In this document: positions 32,084-43,739 of the stretch, in pieces
Layout: each line of letters starts with the position of its first letter
Numbering within the stretch: the stretch's first letter is position 1
NCBI RefSeq assembly: GCF_016920785.2
Contig: NW_024609836.1
Location: 11,004,018-11,068,017 of the forward strand
Direction: 5' to 3'
Length of the DNA stretch: 64,000 nucleotides
DNA from: Ixodes scapularis
Lineage: Eukaryota; Arthropoda; Arachnida; Ixodida; Ixodidae
Translations under genes and position numbers: made by a program
The notes under the pieces: generated by a model
The model's input: only the letters and a program-made list of their open reading frames with translations
Database searches by the model: none
What the model was told of the DNA's origin: nothing

Positions 32084-32664
32084 ACGTTTTTTCAAGTATA
32101 TTTTCGCGTTTCCCGGAGAACGTCAAAACTAACAGCATTATTTGTAACGCTACGCGAGTAATTATAGCAGGTCGACGAACCAGATCCAAACCGGAACCGT
32201 CAATTAAATCGAAACCATTTTTGTTTTTACTAAGTTGGAAGAAAACCGAAAACGTGCATTTTATACACGAACTCATCTCTGTTACGTCACGGCGCGGTGG
32301 TGGCGCGCCGGTCGCACTTCCGGTCTGGAGCTGTGGGCAGAAGTCCCCATGCCAGACGTGTATTTCTGCGTGGTTTTGAAAGGATGGAGACAAAAACTTG
32401 CCTTCTCGTCAAAACGCCGCGACTGGGGCTGTACCAAAAGTGTCGAGAAAGGTTTGAAGGCCAGTTTTCACGTGCTCGGTTCGTCCAAGAATATGAATAT
32501 GTGCCGTGAAAAGGGAAAAGCAGACGCCATCGGACAACGATTGCTTGGGGGGGAAGCACTTTGGGTTGAATTCACGGATACTTGTGGTCATCAGATTTAT
32601 TTGTTTTGTTCTAACATGAACGCCAGAAAACCGTCAAGTTGTGCGGACCACCTGCGGACTACGT
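32084..32664. other. No supported gene; part of a 178-codon plus-strand open frame
   Basis: The plus frame 32235-32771 is open but has no domain and conflicts with minus frames in the same DNA. I would not call it. Confidence 0.35.
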
Positions 32665-33168
32665 TCAGTGCGTCTTCAAGCTCAAACGGCCACCTGATCG
32701 TTCGAATTGTCGTCTGCTCTTTCGAGCGTTTCTGCTTGTCGTCTGCTCTCTTAGACGACGCCGGCCCGTAGACCAAATCATGGCCGGGTACTTGCGATAA
32801 GAAGCAAGTACACGCCTCAAAAGACTTAAATTTTGAGGTTGGTAAGCAGGCTCGATGTAAACAGCAGATACAAGGAGATTTCGATCATTGTTACCAGTGA
32901 CCATCACCGACTTGCTAGGCCTGATTCGCATGGTCCGATTCTGGTTTAGATTTTCAGTATCGACGTCGACCATCTCAGCTACGGTTCACGCTTTTGCAGC
33001 CCAAGCGACGTTGCGACCGAAAATTGCGAGCGAAATCTCATCACGCGAATCAGGCTTTAGCGTACATAGCGCGCGGAATGAATCCCCGCATGTCACATTA
33101 TTAACGCGAAGTTTTGCGGTGTAACGAGCCTTGTTAATTTCGCTGAGGTCGCTCAAGTAGTCAGACAT
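32665..33168 (-). pseudogene. Unrecognised protein remnant with in-frame stop
   Basis: A minus-strand frame starts MSDYLSDLSEINKARYTAKL at 33168, reads on through RVNNVTCGDSF and SLAIFGRNVAWAAKA, meets a TGA-type stop at 32986-32988, and stays open in the same frame to 32665 (LLVSAVYIEPAYQPQNLSLL). The first part resembles the first exon of transposon-derived proteins with a conserved DPF/DPY segment. The second part faintly resembles a LINE endonuclease strand. Two fused remnants are possible. No firm family. Confidence 0.35.
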
Positions 33169-34061
33169 TGCCAGGAAGATGTGGAGTCAACAATTCGAAC
33201 GCGAAAAAGGGCAGGGGGACTCACACAGACGCCGATAACATCGCATTTCAATGGTTTGTTTATGGGCGACGGCGAACTTCTTGCCCACACCCCCATCGCG
33301 CATGCGGGGCGCCGGTGGCGTCCGCTAGGGGCGCTCCGGTTTGTTTTTAAACATGAGTTGGTGTATATTGAACCCGAGTCAGTACACAGCTGTAATTGTA
33401 TGCGGCAGTTATCGGCTGACTGGAAAAATGTAAGGGACAAATAATGTGAACCGCGACTGTTTCAGATGGGTTTCGGTGCCAGCTCCATTTTAGCATTTGC
33501 GTCGCTTACGTCAGCGACCCGTTGCTGACCTCGAACCGATGTTTGTCCTGAGCGTGCGCGTTTTGTCGTTCACTCGCGTATACATCAACAAGTGTGGCTG
33601 CCTGATCAACTCTTATTGCGGCCGTTAAGGGAGACTCAAACTTACATCAAAAACGTCTCCCGGTTTGATTGAAGTCCTTTAATAACCAGGATGGTTTGAG
33701 GCCGCAGTGGGGAAAAGGGGGGTAGGGGAGGGGGTTTGGGTCATTTCAACATGTCGGGCAAGGTGCTGGGGCAGTCAGCTCGCTCTACACCGCTCGGTAT
33801 AGGCCACTGATGTTTCCATAATCTGCGACCGCCCTTTCGGGGTCATCATCTGTTTGTATAATATAGCAGTAAGGGCTGCTAAAGAGGTCGCTGTAGGTCG
33901 TCAATGCGGTCTCGGCTTGGAATCAATGCAAACATACTCTGGGCTCCAAGACATACAGTGCATGACGAAGGTAGTGCTGCGGCGCATGCAGCATCCGTAC
34001 AGGCATGCGGGATGAACCAGACACTGCACCACCCCGCACCACGACAATCCAACACTCCACA
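33169..34061. other. No gene seen
   Basis: GC-rich part with short frames, then a G-rich patch at 33715-33740. No domain, no terminal repeats. Confidence 0.4.
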
Positions 34062-34107
34062 CACCCTATCACCTGGACCCGAACGAAGCACCCCAGGTGA
34101 TAGGGTG
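34062..34107. repeat. Perfect 15-bp-arm hairpin
   Basis: CACCCTATCACCTGG (34062-34076) and CCAGGTGATAGGGTG (34093-34107) pair perfectly around a 16-base loop. Confidence 0.9.
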
Positions 34108-35904
34108 CCTGGACCACTTTATTCGTACGTCCATCAAGACCGCTAGCAAACAGCGTGTCATGGAGGCTACACCACAGACGCCTCTCGTCAAATGACTTTC
34201 TAGGCAGCGAGAAGTTTTTATAAACAGTCATTGCAAACGCGGCCTACACACCGCACATAATCAGTAAGTGGCAGCCTCTACCTGTATCAGATGCACAGCC
34301 AAGATGTAGCCATTGTCTCCAACAGTGTCACGCAGATCTGGCATCTCATGAAGTACAGTCTCCCGGAAAAATGCGGGAAAGAGGAGACACGAGAGATGTC
34401 AGTGTTATCAGACGTATTTCGTGGTCGCATTTTCGACAGCATGGTTCAGTGCGCCTTGGCGCGAGAGTAGAAAAATGGAGGCGTACATGGAACGGCGATA
34501 GGTGATTATGACAGCAGCACATTTAGGTACAGATGACGACGAACTGCTTCCTGCTAAAAGAAAGGTACCTCTTTAATGGCTGGATGGGTGGATGCAACAC
34601 AAAGGACGTGGAATCCAAAACCAGTTGTACACGAGGAGCAGCTTGAGGACGGCGTTGAGGAATATCGTGGTCCTTCGAGTGCCTCGGAGCACATGCGCAA
34701 TAGTGCAAGCCACAAGAGGCAACCCCGACGCCACCACCGATATTCCGCTCATCAAATTCTGTAAAGTTGCCAGACACACGAACAAAACACCGCCAATTAC
34801 GAAGCGCTCCCCAGCCTCGCGGGGACTGTCCCTGCGTCCCGAACAGAAGCTCCCCCATCTCCTGAGATGTCAATGTCAGTGCGGCTCCGCGCAAAGGCGT
34901 GGCGTTGTTACCGCCTGATGTGTATCCCGGAGAGCAAAGGGAGGAATTTCTCCCCCGTGTGAACACCCCTTAATCACGCAGTATTGATATTGATATTTAT
35001 TTTCGTTGGGAGACCCGCGGCGCCGGAGAAAGGCAAATTGACTTTACAGTGAAGACCTGTGGCGCCGCGTCTAATCAGGATGAAATAGTGTTTTCCAGGT
35101 AAATTTAAAACAAAAGGGTGATGATGGTTTAAAAGAAGGTTGTGGACAAGGGTGAGGGGTTGATCTGGAATTGGAATTAATTATAATTAATTCCATTTCT
35201 TGATCCAAAGTCATTTTAGGTGTTTTCATTAGAGAGAGGGTTTGCGATGGTCGATGCCTGATTCATTTTTGCATTTGGTCGTGATCGTCTGCTAGTCTAA
35301 CTAAAATTCAACAAGTAATGTGTTAATATTAAAAAACGATTGCCACAACAAAATTTAAAGAGTATAAATATACTTTTTATCTCATTCCATGCAAGGAAAA
35401 GTATGATCTCTTTTAGTTCAATTTTACTCCTTTCTCAGACGTTTGACCTGCTGCCTTGCCTGTAGGATTTCGCTCAATCAATGTATAAACAGCTGCTAGT
35501 CTTTTTTTTTTTTTGCTTGTTTTTTTTTTTTTAATTGCTACAACTGCAGTTTTTATTAGTCCTAAATAGGCGTCTCTTGTTATTGAAAGGAATCGTAGCA
35601 AGAGCGTTATTTGAAAACAGATAAAATTGTAAACGCTGGGGAAAGGATGCTTGTTTCGGCTCCGCTTGTGTGAAAGCCATACTGATGCTGTTAGCTTGGT
35701 TTCCTTTTAATGAACATTACGAAATTATTGCATGAGCGCGTTAACTTGCGTTGATCTTTTTTTTTTCTTCCCGGTGTTTCGATTGAACAGGTGGGACTAA
35801 CAGTAAAAGCGTCTAAGGCGCAGTAGTGCAAGTGGATGATTTCCAAAAAAGGATCACAGTTCGAAAATAAGACACGCGCAAAATACAAAAAAAAAAAAAA
35901 AAGA
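34108..35904. other. No supported gene
   Basis: The longest frame is 147 codons (34523-34966, minus), without a domain; an overlapping frame in the same DNA is also open. A palindromic AATTAATTATAATTAATT lies near 35174-35191. T-runs occur at 35501-35533 and 35757-35766. Confidence 0.4.
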
Positions 35905-35990
35905 AGTTCCTAGCGCGATTTGAACCCGGAACTTTCACGCCGCGACGACAAGTACCGGCGCGTTAACCTCTCGACCACAACAGAAGGCGC
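35905..35990 (-). repeat. tRNA-derived SINE head (Ser-like) with Pol III-type promoter
   Basis: On the minus strand GTTGTGGTCGAGAGGTTAACG matches an RNA polymerase III A box, and CCGGGTTCAAATC, about 45 bases on, matches a B box. The layout resembles a class II tRNA, but the anticodon arm and acceptor stem do not close, so it is a SINE or tRNA pseudogene. A long T-run (35884-35902 as A on the plus strand) follows at once and could serve as a terminator. Confidence 0.6.
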
Positions 35991-36214
35991 GAGGCGCGAC
36001 GCCGGCGGAGGTATAGAAAAATACGGCTACCGCTTTTATCTCGTGTTTTTTTCTTTATTTTGGCTCCTATTTGCCCTCCCTGGCCGTAACTTTACCTGCC
36101 GCTCCTACAGTATAAAGGGGCGGTCAATTAGATTTCAGTTGAAAGTCCCTCCAATTAGTTTCTGCGAGCGAAATTAGGCTTTTGTGCTTGAAGCGATGCG
36201 GTTCTCTACGCCAT
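35991..36214. other. No feature seen
   Basis: GC-rich then AT-rich linker. GTATAAAGGGGCGG near 36110 resembles a TTAA-family tip but lacks a partner. Confidence 0.35.
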
Positions 36215-36388
36215 TATACTCTGTTTCATACTTAGCGTGCAACGCTGTCAAAGCTACTGGCACGAGCGCGTGGCTTCATCTATGGTTTTGCTTGCGCGAG
36301 AACGCGTGCAAACGATCAAAGAGATCAAACCCCACGCTCGCGCCTGTAGCTTTGACAGCGTTGCACGCTAAGTATGAAACAGAGTATA
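36215..36388. repeat. Foldback element with perfect 43-bp arms
   Basis: TATACTCTGTTTCATACTTA... (36215-36257) and its exact complement (36346-36388) flank an 88-base loop. The loop holds CGAGCGTGGGG/CACGAGCGCGTGG-type partial complements. No mismatches in the arms, so insertion is recent or maintained by conversion. Confidence 0.93.
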
Positions 36389-37060
36389 GGCAGGGACGCT
36401 AGGTACTTCCTTGTCCCCATGGAGCTGGTCACGTGACGCAAAAATCCCTCCTGGCCGCGGCCGCGTCCGCAGCCGCAAGATGAGCAAACCGGCCCAGGAT
36501 CCCTGGGTTCTGCAGCGTGGTCTTTCGATCCACGTGCTACGAGTTGCGGTGCGCGTGGACCTAGCAGCTTTCAAGCGCGATATTCCCACACTTTTGTTAG
36601 TAATAGTCACGAAAGAACAAGGGATGCGTTTTTACAAACAGATAGTGCCAGTCACAAAAAGAATGGTCTAACACGTCTGGCCTTCCAAGCCACTCAACTT
36701 GGAGCCTTCCTTTTCGGGAAGTCCCTATCCTAGCGTTCATCGCCCTGTCGCCGACCAATTTTTGGTGAAGATTTAGCTTATGCACGCGCTTTGTTGCCTC
36801 ATTTGCGCGGGGGACACAGATTTGAAATTCACTCAGGCCTTTTCAGAACCTGAGCATGATGGTCCTCGTGTCGCCGACCCGTCGTCCCTTCTCGTGGCTG
36901 AAAACATCGCTCGCTCAAACGTCAAATACGAAGTGCGTACATTGAGTTGAATGCGCACGCGTTCGGTTGCTTTACTTGGTGTGAATGTGGCCAATACGTG
37001 ATGCTGCCCGTCTTCAAGCCGGGAGTGCATGTACTGAAGAGAAATCGGCAGCAAACTTTC
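36389..37060. other. No gene seen
   Basis: Short frames only, no domain. A CACGTGAC string lies near 36430. Confidence 0.4.
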
Positions 37061-37165
37061 CGACATACAGTCGACCGGCTGCATTACTACGAACGAAAGA
37101 GTTCTTTCAAAGACGTCCGCTTCACATGCAACGGGCACGGGTTCGAGCCCTAGTGTGGGCGTGCC
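37061..37165 (+). repeat. tRNA-like SINE fragment (Val-CAC-like)
   Basis: CGTCCGCTTCACATGC resembles a tRNA-Val anticodon arm and is followed by GGGCACGGGTTCGAGCCC, a good Pol III B box with a T-arm-like stem. The A box is degenerate. A T-run follows at 37201-37214. Either a SINE head or a tRNA pseudogene. Confidence 0.4.
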
Positions 37166-37759
37166 ATTTTGTTTTTCAAACATTTTGCGATGTTCACATT
37201 TCTTTTTTTTTTTTACAATTATCACTGAAAAAAAGCAAAAAAAGATATTGTTGTGGACGATACGTCTTTGAACTAAATGGTATGGGATTCCATTTTCACA
37301 CCTCTGCCGCACAAAGCTACTTTCAGGTGTGAGGCAGCTCTTCACGCAACATCTTGGGAGTATTCTTTTCGAAGCCGATCACGGGAATTCCCCACGAGCA
37401 CTCACTACTAATTGCCAACACTTACATGTACAAAACAACTCATCTTGAAGTACAGAACAGCGAGTGGAACAAACAAAACTGACGGATCCCGAACGAGTTT
37501 TGTATGCTGCACCTAGAAGAAAATATAATTAAAAAAAAAAATCGCACGGTCGGGTGTAGTTACGTGACTTCCGCCACTCACTCTCTTCTCTCTACATCTC
37601 CGTGCGGTGCGTGGGCTTCGGTTTCAGTTCCGGGCAGTTTCGTTTTTTTGGCTTTATTAAAAAAATACCTGACTCTGTAGCAAAATATTAATTGGGTATT
37701 ATTCCTACACCATAATAAATCGCCAGAAAAAAAAAAGGGGGTGTCAGGGTCTCTTTAAA
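37166..37759. other. No gene seen; possible TTAA-family right end
   Basis: GGTGTCAGGGTCTCTTTAAAA at 37740-37760 reads in reverse complement as TTTTAAAGAGACCCTGACACC, like TTAA-type MITE tips in this window. The matching left end was not found. Confidence 0.4.
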
Positions 37760-39311
37760 ACGGCCCGTGTAGCTAGGGTATTAGTATCGAACCGAGTCGC
37801 GTTTCTGGGTGCCAGCATATATTTGACAAAAGGTGGATTGAGGCCAAATGTCCAACAACTTTTAATTTCCAACGAGAGGGAAAATTCAAGTATGTCTCAA
37901 TGTCTACTGAGAATGGATATCCAAGGTTGAAACCGTGGAGACCTATATTACTGCTGTAGGCTGTGCAATGTGACAAGTTAGAACCTAACCTAAAGTGTAA
38001 GTTTTCACTTCACAGTTGCGTATATTTATTTCTGGTGAGACTTTGCTCTCTGTGAATAAACGGCAGTGAGAAATCATCACGTAAATAAAGTTTACTTGAA
38101 AGATTTTTGCAATTTTATGGGAGATTCAAGATAAACATCCCTGATGCATTGGCCTATCAGAGAAAATGGCTGGTTTAATGCACTGCATTGCCAAGAAATA
38201 TACAGGGTGACCCATATAAAACGACCCAATATTGAAAAAAAAAGAAGCAGGCGGCTCTACGCGATGAAACCAACTATGCTTTGTATATAAGAGTCCTTCA
38301 AAAGTTATTCTTTAGGACTAATTTTCAAACTTTCCGCTAGTTAAACCCTATTTGCTAGTAGTTTTTTTTGCTTAGGTCAGTTTTCCTGGGTCTTTGTGAA
38401 ATTACATGAAAAGTTCAACAAACTTGGCCTATAAACTTCCGCAGAATGATGATAAGGAGGGCCATCCTATGGGGCACAGTCTTGTCTTTGGAGCATTCGA
38501 AGGGTGGCTTCTTCACAACGGCAGGAAGCACTAGGATCACAAACCTCTTCCCCTGTTGAGGCCCCATACAAGAACGGGAACCACGCTGGAGGCAGCGCTT
38601 TCGAGGTGGCTGATGAACCCCACAAAAGCCAAAGTTGGATACGACAGCCCTCCTCTATCAATGCCTAAAATAAGTGCTGTGGTCGTGAAGCGTGAGGTTA
38701 GAGCTTGCAGCATGATGAAGCAACCCTCACAGTGAATGTTGCCTTGAATGGCTCTGACCAGAAAACCAGCAATCAGTGCCAGTGTCTACATCGCAGGCTC
38801 TGCTGTGAAGCGGCTGTAAAATAAAGTGGGCGTTAGAGGATGCATGGTGACATGCTGATTTCAACGAATACCTATGTAGAAGAATATCAGTCTATGGTAA
38901 ACAGGAACTGGAGAAATAGAGATGAACCTCCTTTAGTGCTGCAATTATTACGGTATTATTATCTAAAAAAAATCCTTGCTAAGGGTAACTTGTGCTGATT
39001 TACGTATAGTGCCCGCCAGCCACCAAGAGTTTAAAGGAGTGGTGCACCAGCTGTGCTGCAATCGAAGTAAGGTCAAAAGCTTAGGAAATTAGTATTGGCG
39101 AACTTTTAGCTGATGCAGCTGTGCGATAGCAGTATGTTTGTAGAACTTGCATAAATTTGGTATGAAACTTTCCTTAGTTTTATTCTACAGGCACGCAGTA
39201 CCTAAACTTGACACATAATGTTGAATTGCTTGCTTATAAACATTGTTTCGTTATATTATACCTAAATAGTGCTCCACTGTGGCAAGGTGAAGGAGCAGGA
39301 GCTTGCCAACG
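37760..39311. other. No gene seen; isolated element tips
   Basis: ACAGGGTGACCCATATAAAACG near 38203 looks like a transposon tip. GTTTAAAGGAGTGGTGCACC at 39031 resembles the TTTAAAGGGGCGGTG end at 8585. No partners found. AT-rich with short frames. Confidence 0.4.
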
Positions 39312-39319
39312 TTCTATAC

Positions 39320-40047
39320 CAGGGGTCTCCAAACGTTTTGGCTAAGGCGCCGGATGGAGGCTCTGTTTCTCTCTCGAGGGCCGGAAATATAAATAAGCAA
39401 ATGTAAACGAGGAAAATCTAAATAAATAAGCCTATATATCTAAGCATTTAAATATACAATATTTAAAGTTAAAGTAAACATAGATCAAAGAGATTCTAAG
39501 GTGGATGAATGCAATCACTTTGTTATGAAATTTAATCATTTAGCTGCTTATGACATAACACAATAATTGGAGCCCAGAAAACATACCAGCATAAACCAGA
39601 GCGCATACGAACTTTGACACGTTCACACAGGGCAGAAGACTAGTGAGAACAATAGACGTTATGCTGACAATATTTAATAGCTACTACACAGTACACCAAG
39701 CACAATATACATAGGGACGTAAATTAATTTTAACGTACTTAGTTGCCCAGATATGGAACAGGGGACTAGGAGTGTGGATTCTGCTAATGACAATGTCCAA
39801 TTACTAATATGACCAGAGGACACGCCTTACGGTAGGCAGCTTTCTCTCGTTTTTTTTTTTGTTTTTTTTGGTAACTTTGTTTACGCGGTTGGGGCACGCC
39901 GCGGCGCCGTTTTACACGTGCTTATTTTTTTCGCCAGTAGCAGCGGGCGTGCTGGAAGCGGGCCATGGGCCGGGCTCCATTGGGAGGACTGCAGCCAGCC
40001 ACGGGCCGGTCGGAAGACCTGCGCGGGCCGGGGTTTGAAGACCCCTG
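39320..40047. mobile_element. hAT MITE, 728 bp, with 8-bp TSD
   Basis: Left tip CAGGGGTCTCCAAAC; right tip GTTTGAAGACCCCTG, inverted with one mismatch. TTCTATAC (39312-39319) and TTCTACAC (40048-40055) flank it, an 8-bp duplication with one change. The subterminal GGCCGG/CGGGCCGG motifs and tip sequence are typical of Charlie/Tip100-like hAT elements. No transposase inside. It sits at the left edge of the TACACTGTTAGC element and so splits that edge. Confidence 0.85.
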
Positions 40048-40049
40048 TT

Positions 40050-43000
40050 CTACACTGTTAGCAAAAATAACACGCCCAGACGTGTAAACCGTTGTCCCAT
40101 AGCGGACACGTCGAAACGTGTTCGTTTTACACGAGGCCATCTGTGTTTTTCGTCTACACATGAGGTGCTGTGTAAACTTAACACGCTACACCCTGCCTTC
40201 CGCAAAACCGTTTCGAGCGTGTTCCTTATGAAACATGGCGGCCAGCGGCCGAGAACAGGCGAGAGACGAGCCCAGCGAGCCGCGCGCCTTTCAGCCGAAT
40301 TGAAAGCACACAGGGCGCGTTAGTTCTCGTTCGATGTCTTTTATACACAGTAAAGCCTCCAAGCGGCGGACGTAGCTACTTGCAAAGGTACGTACGTGCG
40401 TTGTCGGCGGTCGGCGGCGTCGGTAGCTTCAACAAGCCGCTAAACAAAAACAAAAAAAAAAAAACAAAAAAAAAACGAGTGCCGGATTTACATGGATAAA
40501 TAACTTGAGCAAACTATTTAGAATCGGGCGGTAACTTGCGCCACCTATCGAGATTTCTAGCAGCCTGTTTGAAAAAAAAAGACGAGTCTGTTAACACTGC
40601 GAAGGACCACGACTACGCCGCAACCCTACATACAACGCAGGCAACACAGACACAGCTACACAGCACCGTCATGTACACAAGCACAACAACCGACACTACG
40701 CCCCACACTTCCTACTCGATATCCATTTCTCCCCGCGGCGCATATAAGCTAGACATGTGCGGGTGAGCTCTTTGGTCGCTGACCATTACAGATTTATAGA
40801 AGAATACACAAAACACGGCGCAATGGACAGCCGTGTGTTAGAACTGTTTGCATCTAAAAAGTATGGAGGCAAAATCTATAATGTTAGTCCGCTGCAATAA
40901 ATAACGATATGTTAACAATAAATCTTAAACCGGTCATGAAAAAGTTCAAATTTTTGTTATTTTCTTGCTTGACCAGTGTTATGAGCAGTCCGACTAGCTT
41001 GAATCAGATAGGAAAACAAATTATTGGGATTTTGTCATTACGTATACAATAATAAATGAAAATGATCCTTGCGCAAAGCATTTTTTATATATATATTTGT
41101 GAAGGACATCCGGACATCCGCCCAACGCTTTACTTCCGCTAGTTGCAGCAGTTGCAGTACGGGAGCAGACGCCTTCACTTTTGGGGCGTTTTGATGCAGT
41201 TTGTTGTCGTATGTCGTGTCGGTGTCGAGAAGAGCGGTGGGGCTTGGGAGTTTGTGACCGGTGTTATTCGTGAACACTGGTGTGGGGCGCTGATGCGTCT
41301 TTTTTTTATACTGCCCCCACCCCGAACTTTGAAGATACACGGGCCCGTAGCAGTGCATTATGCTGAATCGCGAGCTCCTTCTCTGTTGACGTCGCTTTCC
41401 TGGTACCACTCCTGGATACTGCAAGCGTTTCAACAGTGTGCACCGTCTGGCCTACATCCCCGGTGACGTACTCGACCTGTTGAAACTTATTGCTTCCGTC
41501 ATTTTAGAGTACGCAAGGCAGTTATCTCGTTGGTCTGGTTTCGGTTATAAAAGCAAGGCAAAACGCTCGTAGTTCCCGCCCTCAGTACACGTTGGACATC
41601 TTCCACACTTTGACACCGGATAAGTGAATGAACGAGGATTTACATTCACTTCCGAGGTTACTCTCGCCGCTTCCTCACCGTTGGGCAGCAGGATGAGCTG
41701 GCGACAAGCCGCGGATGAAAGGCTTGAGCATCAACAGCCCAAGCGCACTCGGTGCCGATGCGGGCGACGCGGGTTTCTGTCAACCGGGAGGCCAGCACAA
41801 ACCGTGACCATTCCAGCTCTTCGTCATGACACGGTGTTGCAGAGAGCAGGGTAAAATACAGCTACACGGCTCACCGAAGCAAACGACTGCTATCTTAAAT
41901 CTTTGCTTGTGATTGCGCCTTTGTAGTAGATCATCTTATTCGTTTTGCGGGAGAAACGCAAACGACGGGCATAACAAAATCGCTTGCATATTCCGCATAT
42001 CTCACAAAAGCATTTACCCTGTCACCTTGCGAAAAGCGCGAAACACGGAGTCCGCACCGTCCTAAGCTTCCCGTTTTTTACCTGCTTTAGGGCAATTTGT
42101 ACCTGCTAGTAGATATGCCTACTGAAACAGGGCAGTGCCAGAAAGAAAGAGACAAAGTTGAGAAAGCTTGCTCGCTCTCCAATTTCTCAACTCTCAAGTG
42201 ATTGTACCATAATAAATGTACCAACGCGTCTTCCAAAATAAAGAAAGAGCATTACGTTCACAACATAAAAAATGGTCTCAGTACATGCATCTGTGGGTAG
42301 GTAGGAAACCTTGCCCTAATTTATTCACGCCGCATGATTGGCGCAACAAACTCGTTGCAGGACCGAATCATCTACTCGAGCGGTGTGCGTCGCTATGCAA
42401 ACGCAGTCCAACATGAAGCATAAAAAACAGCAGATTTAAGACAACAATCCGGAGTCCATTATTCAATTAAAATAACGTAATTTTGTTGAAAACGCCCGCT
42501 GCTTGTTACTCACGGTATGTGTCGGGATACTTCCACAGTTTGAAACGGAACGAAGGAAGATTTACTTTTAAAAACGCTCGCTGCGTCCTCCCGGACCAGC
42601 TGGACCGGATCAGCTGACGACGACGGGACTGTACCCGTTGAACCTCCACCACGCAACAAACAATTTGCGCTCCGTGTTAAAAGCGTGGTTCAAACAGACC
42701 CGGAATACAAAGCACCGCACCACACACGACGAATGTTTCAGCTCTTTTTCGCATCGCCGGGTTGCACCAAACAGAACGAGATCGCCGAAGTCAACGCCGC
42801 GCTGTCGTGAACCTTGGCTTGTGGTTGCGAACTCGTGGACCCTGTGACTCCCTTCGCTTTCAAAGCACACACGACGATTACGAATGCTACTTTCCGTCTT
42901 CCAGGAACATCACAGGGGCACTTCTCCGGTCGCGTCTTCACTATGTGCTCGCAAACTCCGAAGCTCTATGCGAAGCTTCTCGCGTCCCGTCAAACCAAAA

Positions 43001-43703
43001 CAGTAGCGGGGCCATGCGTACTTGCCAGATTTTCTCCGGTCAAACAAAAACAACGAAAGCCAACCGGCGCTTGCTTCCAGCGTACATCGGCGTTGCGCTT
43101 GCGCCGTGGCCAGATCGCTTGCAGTTGAAGGTTGAAGCAAAACGAAACCAACTGCAATGTCACGTGTTGACATCGAGGACGCGCTTTTTATATCCATTTT
43201 AACTGTTTGGAACGAATAATTAGACCCACAACTTTATTTGTGGAGTCTAAGAAACTGTTATCAGGACCCCTAAACTAAATACAAACATGGGCGACATGAG
43301 GGAAGCCGCATTGGCATCGACCAGAAGATGGCGGCGAGCACGTAAGCGCGGGTTTCGCCAACGTCCTGCGACATGGCGCAATTGCTTTTGGTGCATATCT
43401 GTCTCCGAGACATGTTTCTTTCCGCGGCATTTGTCTCGACGGTCCTTTCTAAGTGTGTCCCCAAGCATTCCGGTGCTTCGATAGCCGGCAATGCCGCGGT
43501 CGTCGCCGGGGGCGATGCGTGTTATCGAGGTCGGCTACACGGTTATGCGTGTATGACCGAACCAAAACACGTTTTTTACAACCTCGCATGATTTCTGAAC
43601 GAATTATCCGTTACTCATCGTGTAAACTTATGGTAATTTGTGTAACTAGCGTGTTTTTCACCCCAAATATTCGCCAAATACACGGGACTTGCTAACAGTG
43701 TAG
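40050..43703. mobile_element. Possible large TIR element (TACACTGTTAGCAA ends), ~3.65 kb
   Basis: CTACACTGTTAGCAA at 40050 is complementary to TTGCTAACAGTGTAG at 43690-43704. Subterminal sequence on both sides is rich in ACACG and GTGTAAACTT (40155 and 43622), further supporting paired ends. Interior frames reach only 131-146 codons and show no transposase motif. Two parts of the interior (around 41595-41700 and 42520-42620) look like diverged copies of each other (CTTCCACA-TTTGA-ACGGA, GA-GATTTAC). The element may be non-autonomous or its transposase may be decayed. A chance TIR cannot be excluded. Confidence 0.5.
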
Positions 43704-43739
43704 ACAGTAGCGGCTTGCTTCGAAGCCAGAGGAGGGAGC

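Noticed and set aside
32235..32771. 178-codon plus frame as a gene
   Set aside because: No domain, conflicting frames, no splice or promoter context.
34523..34966. 147-codon minus frame as a transposase fragment
   Set aside because: I could not match it to Harbinger or other motifs; too weak.
35905..35990. Functional tRNA gene
   Set aside because: A and B boxes are present, but the acceptor and anticodon stems do not close.
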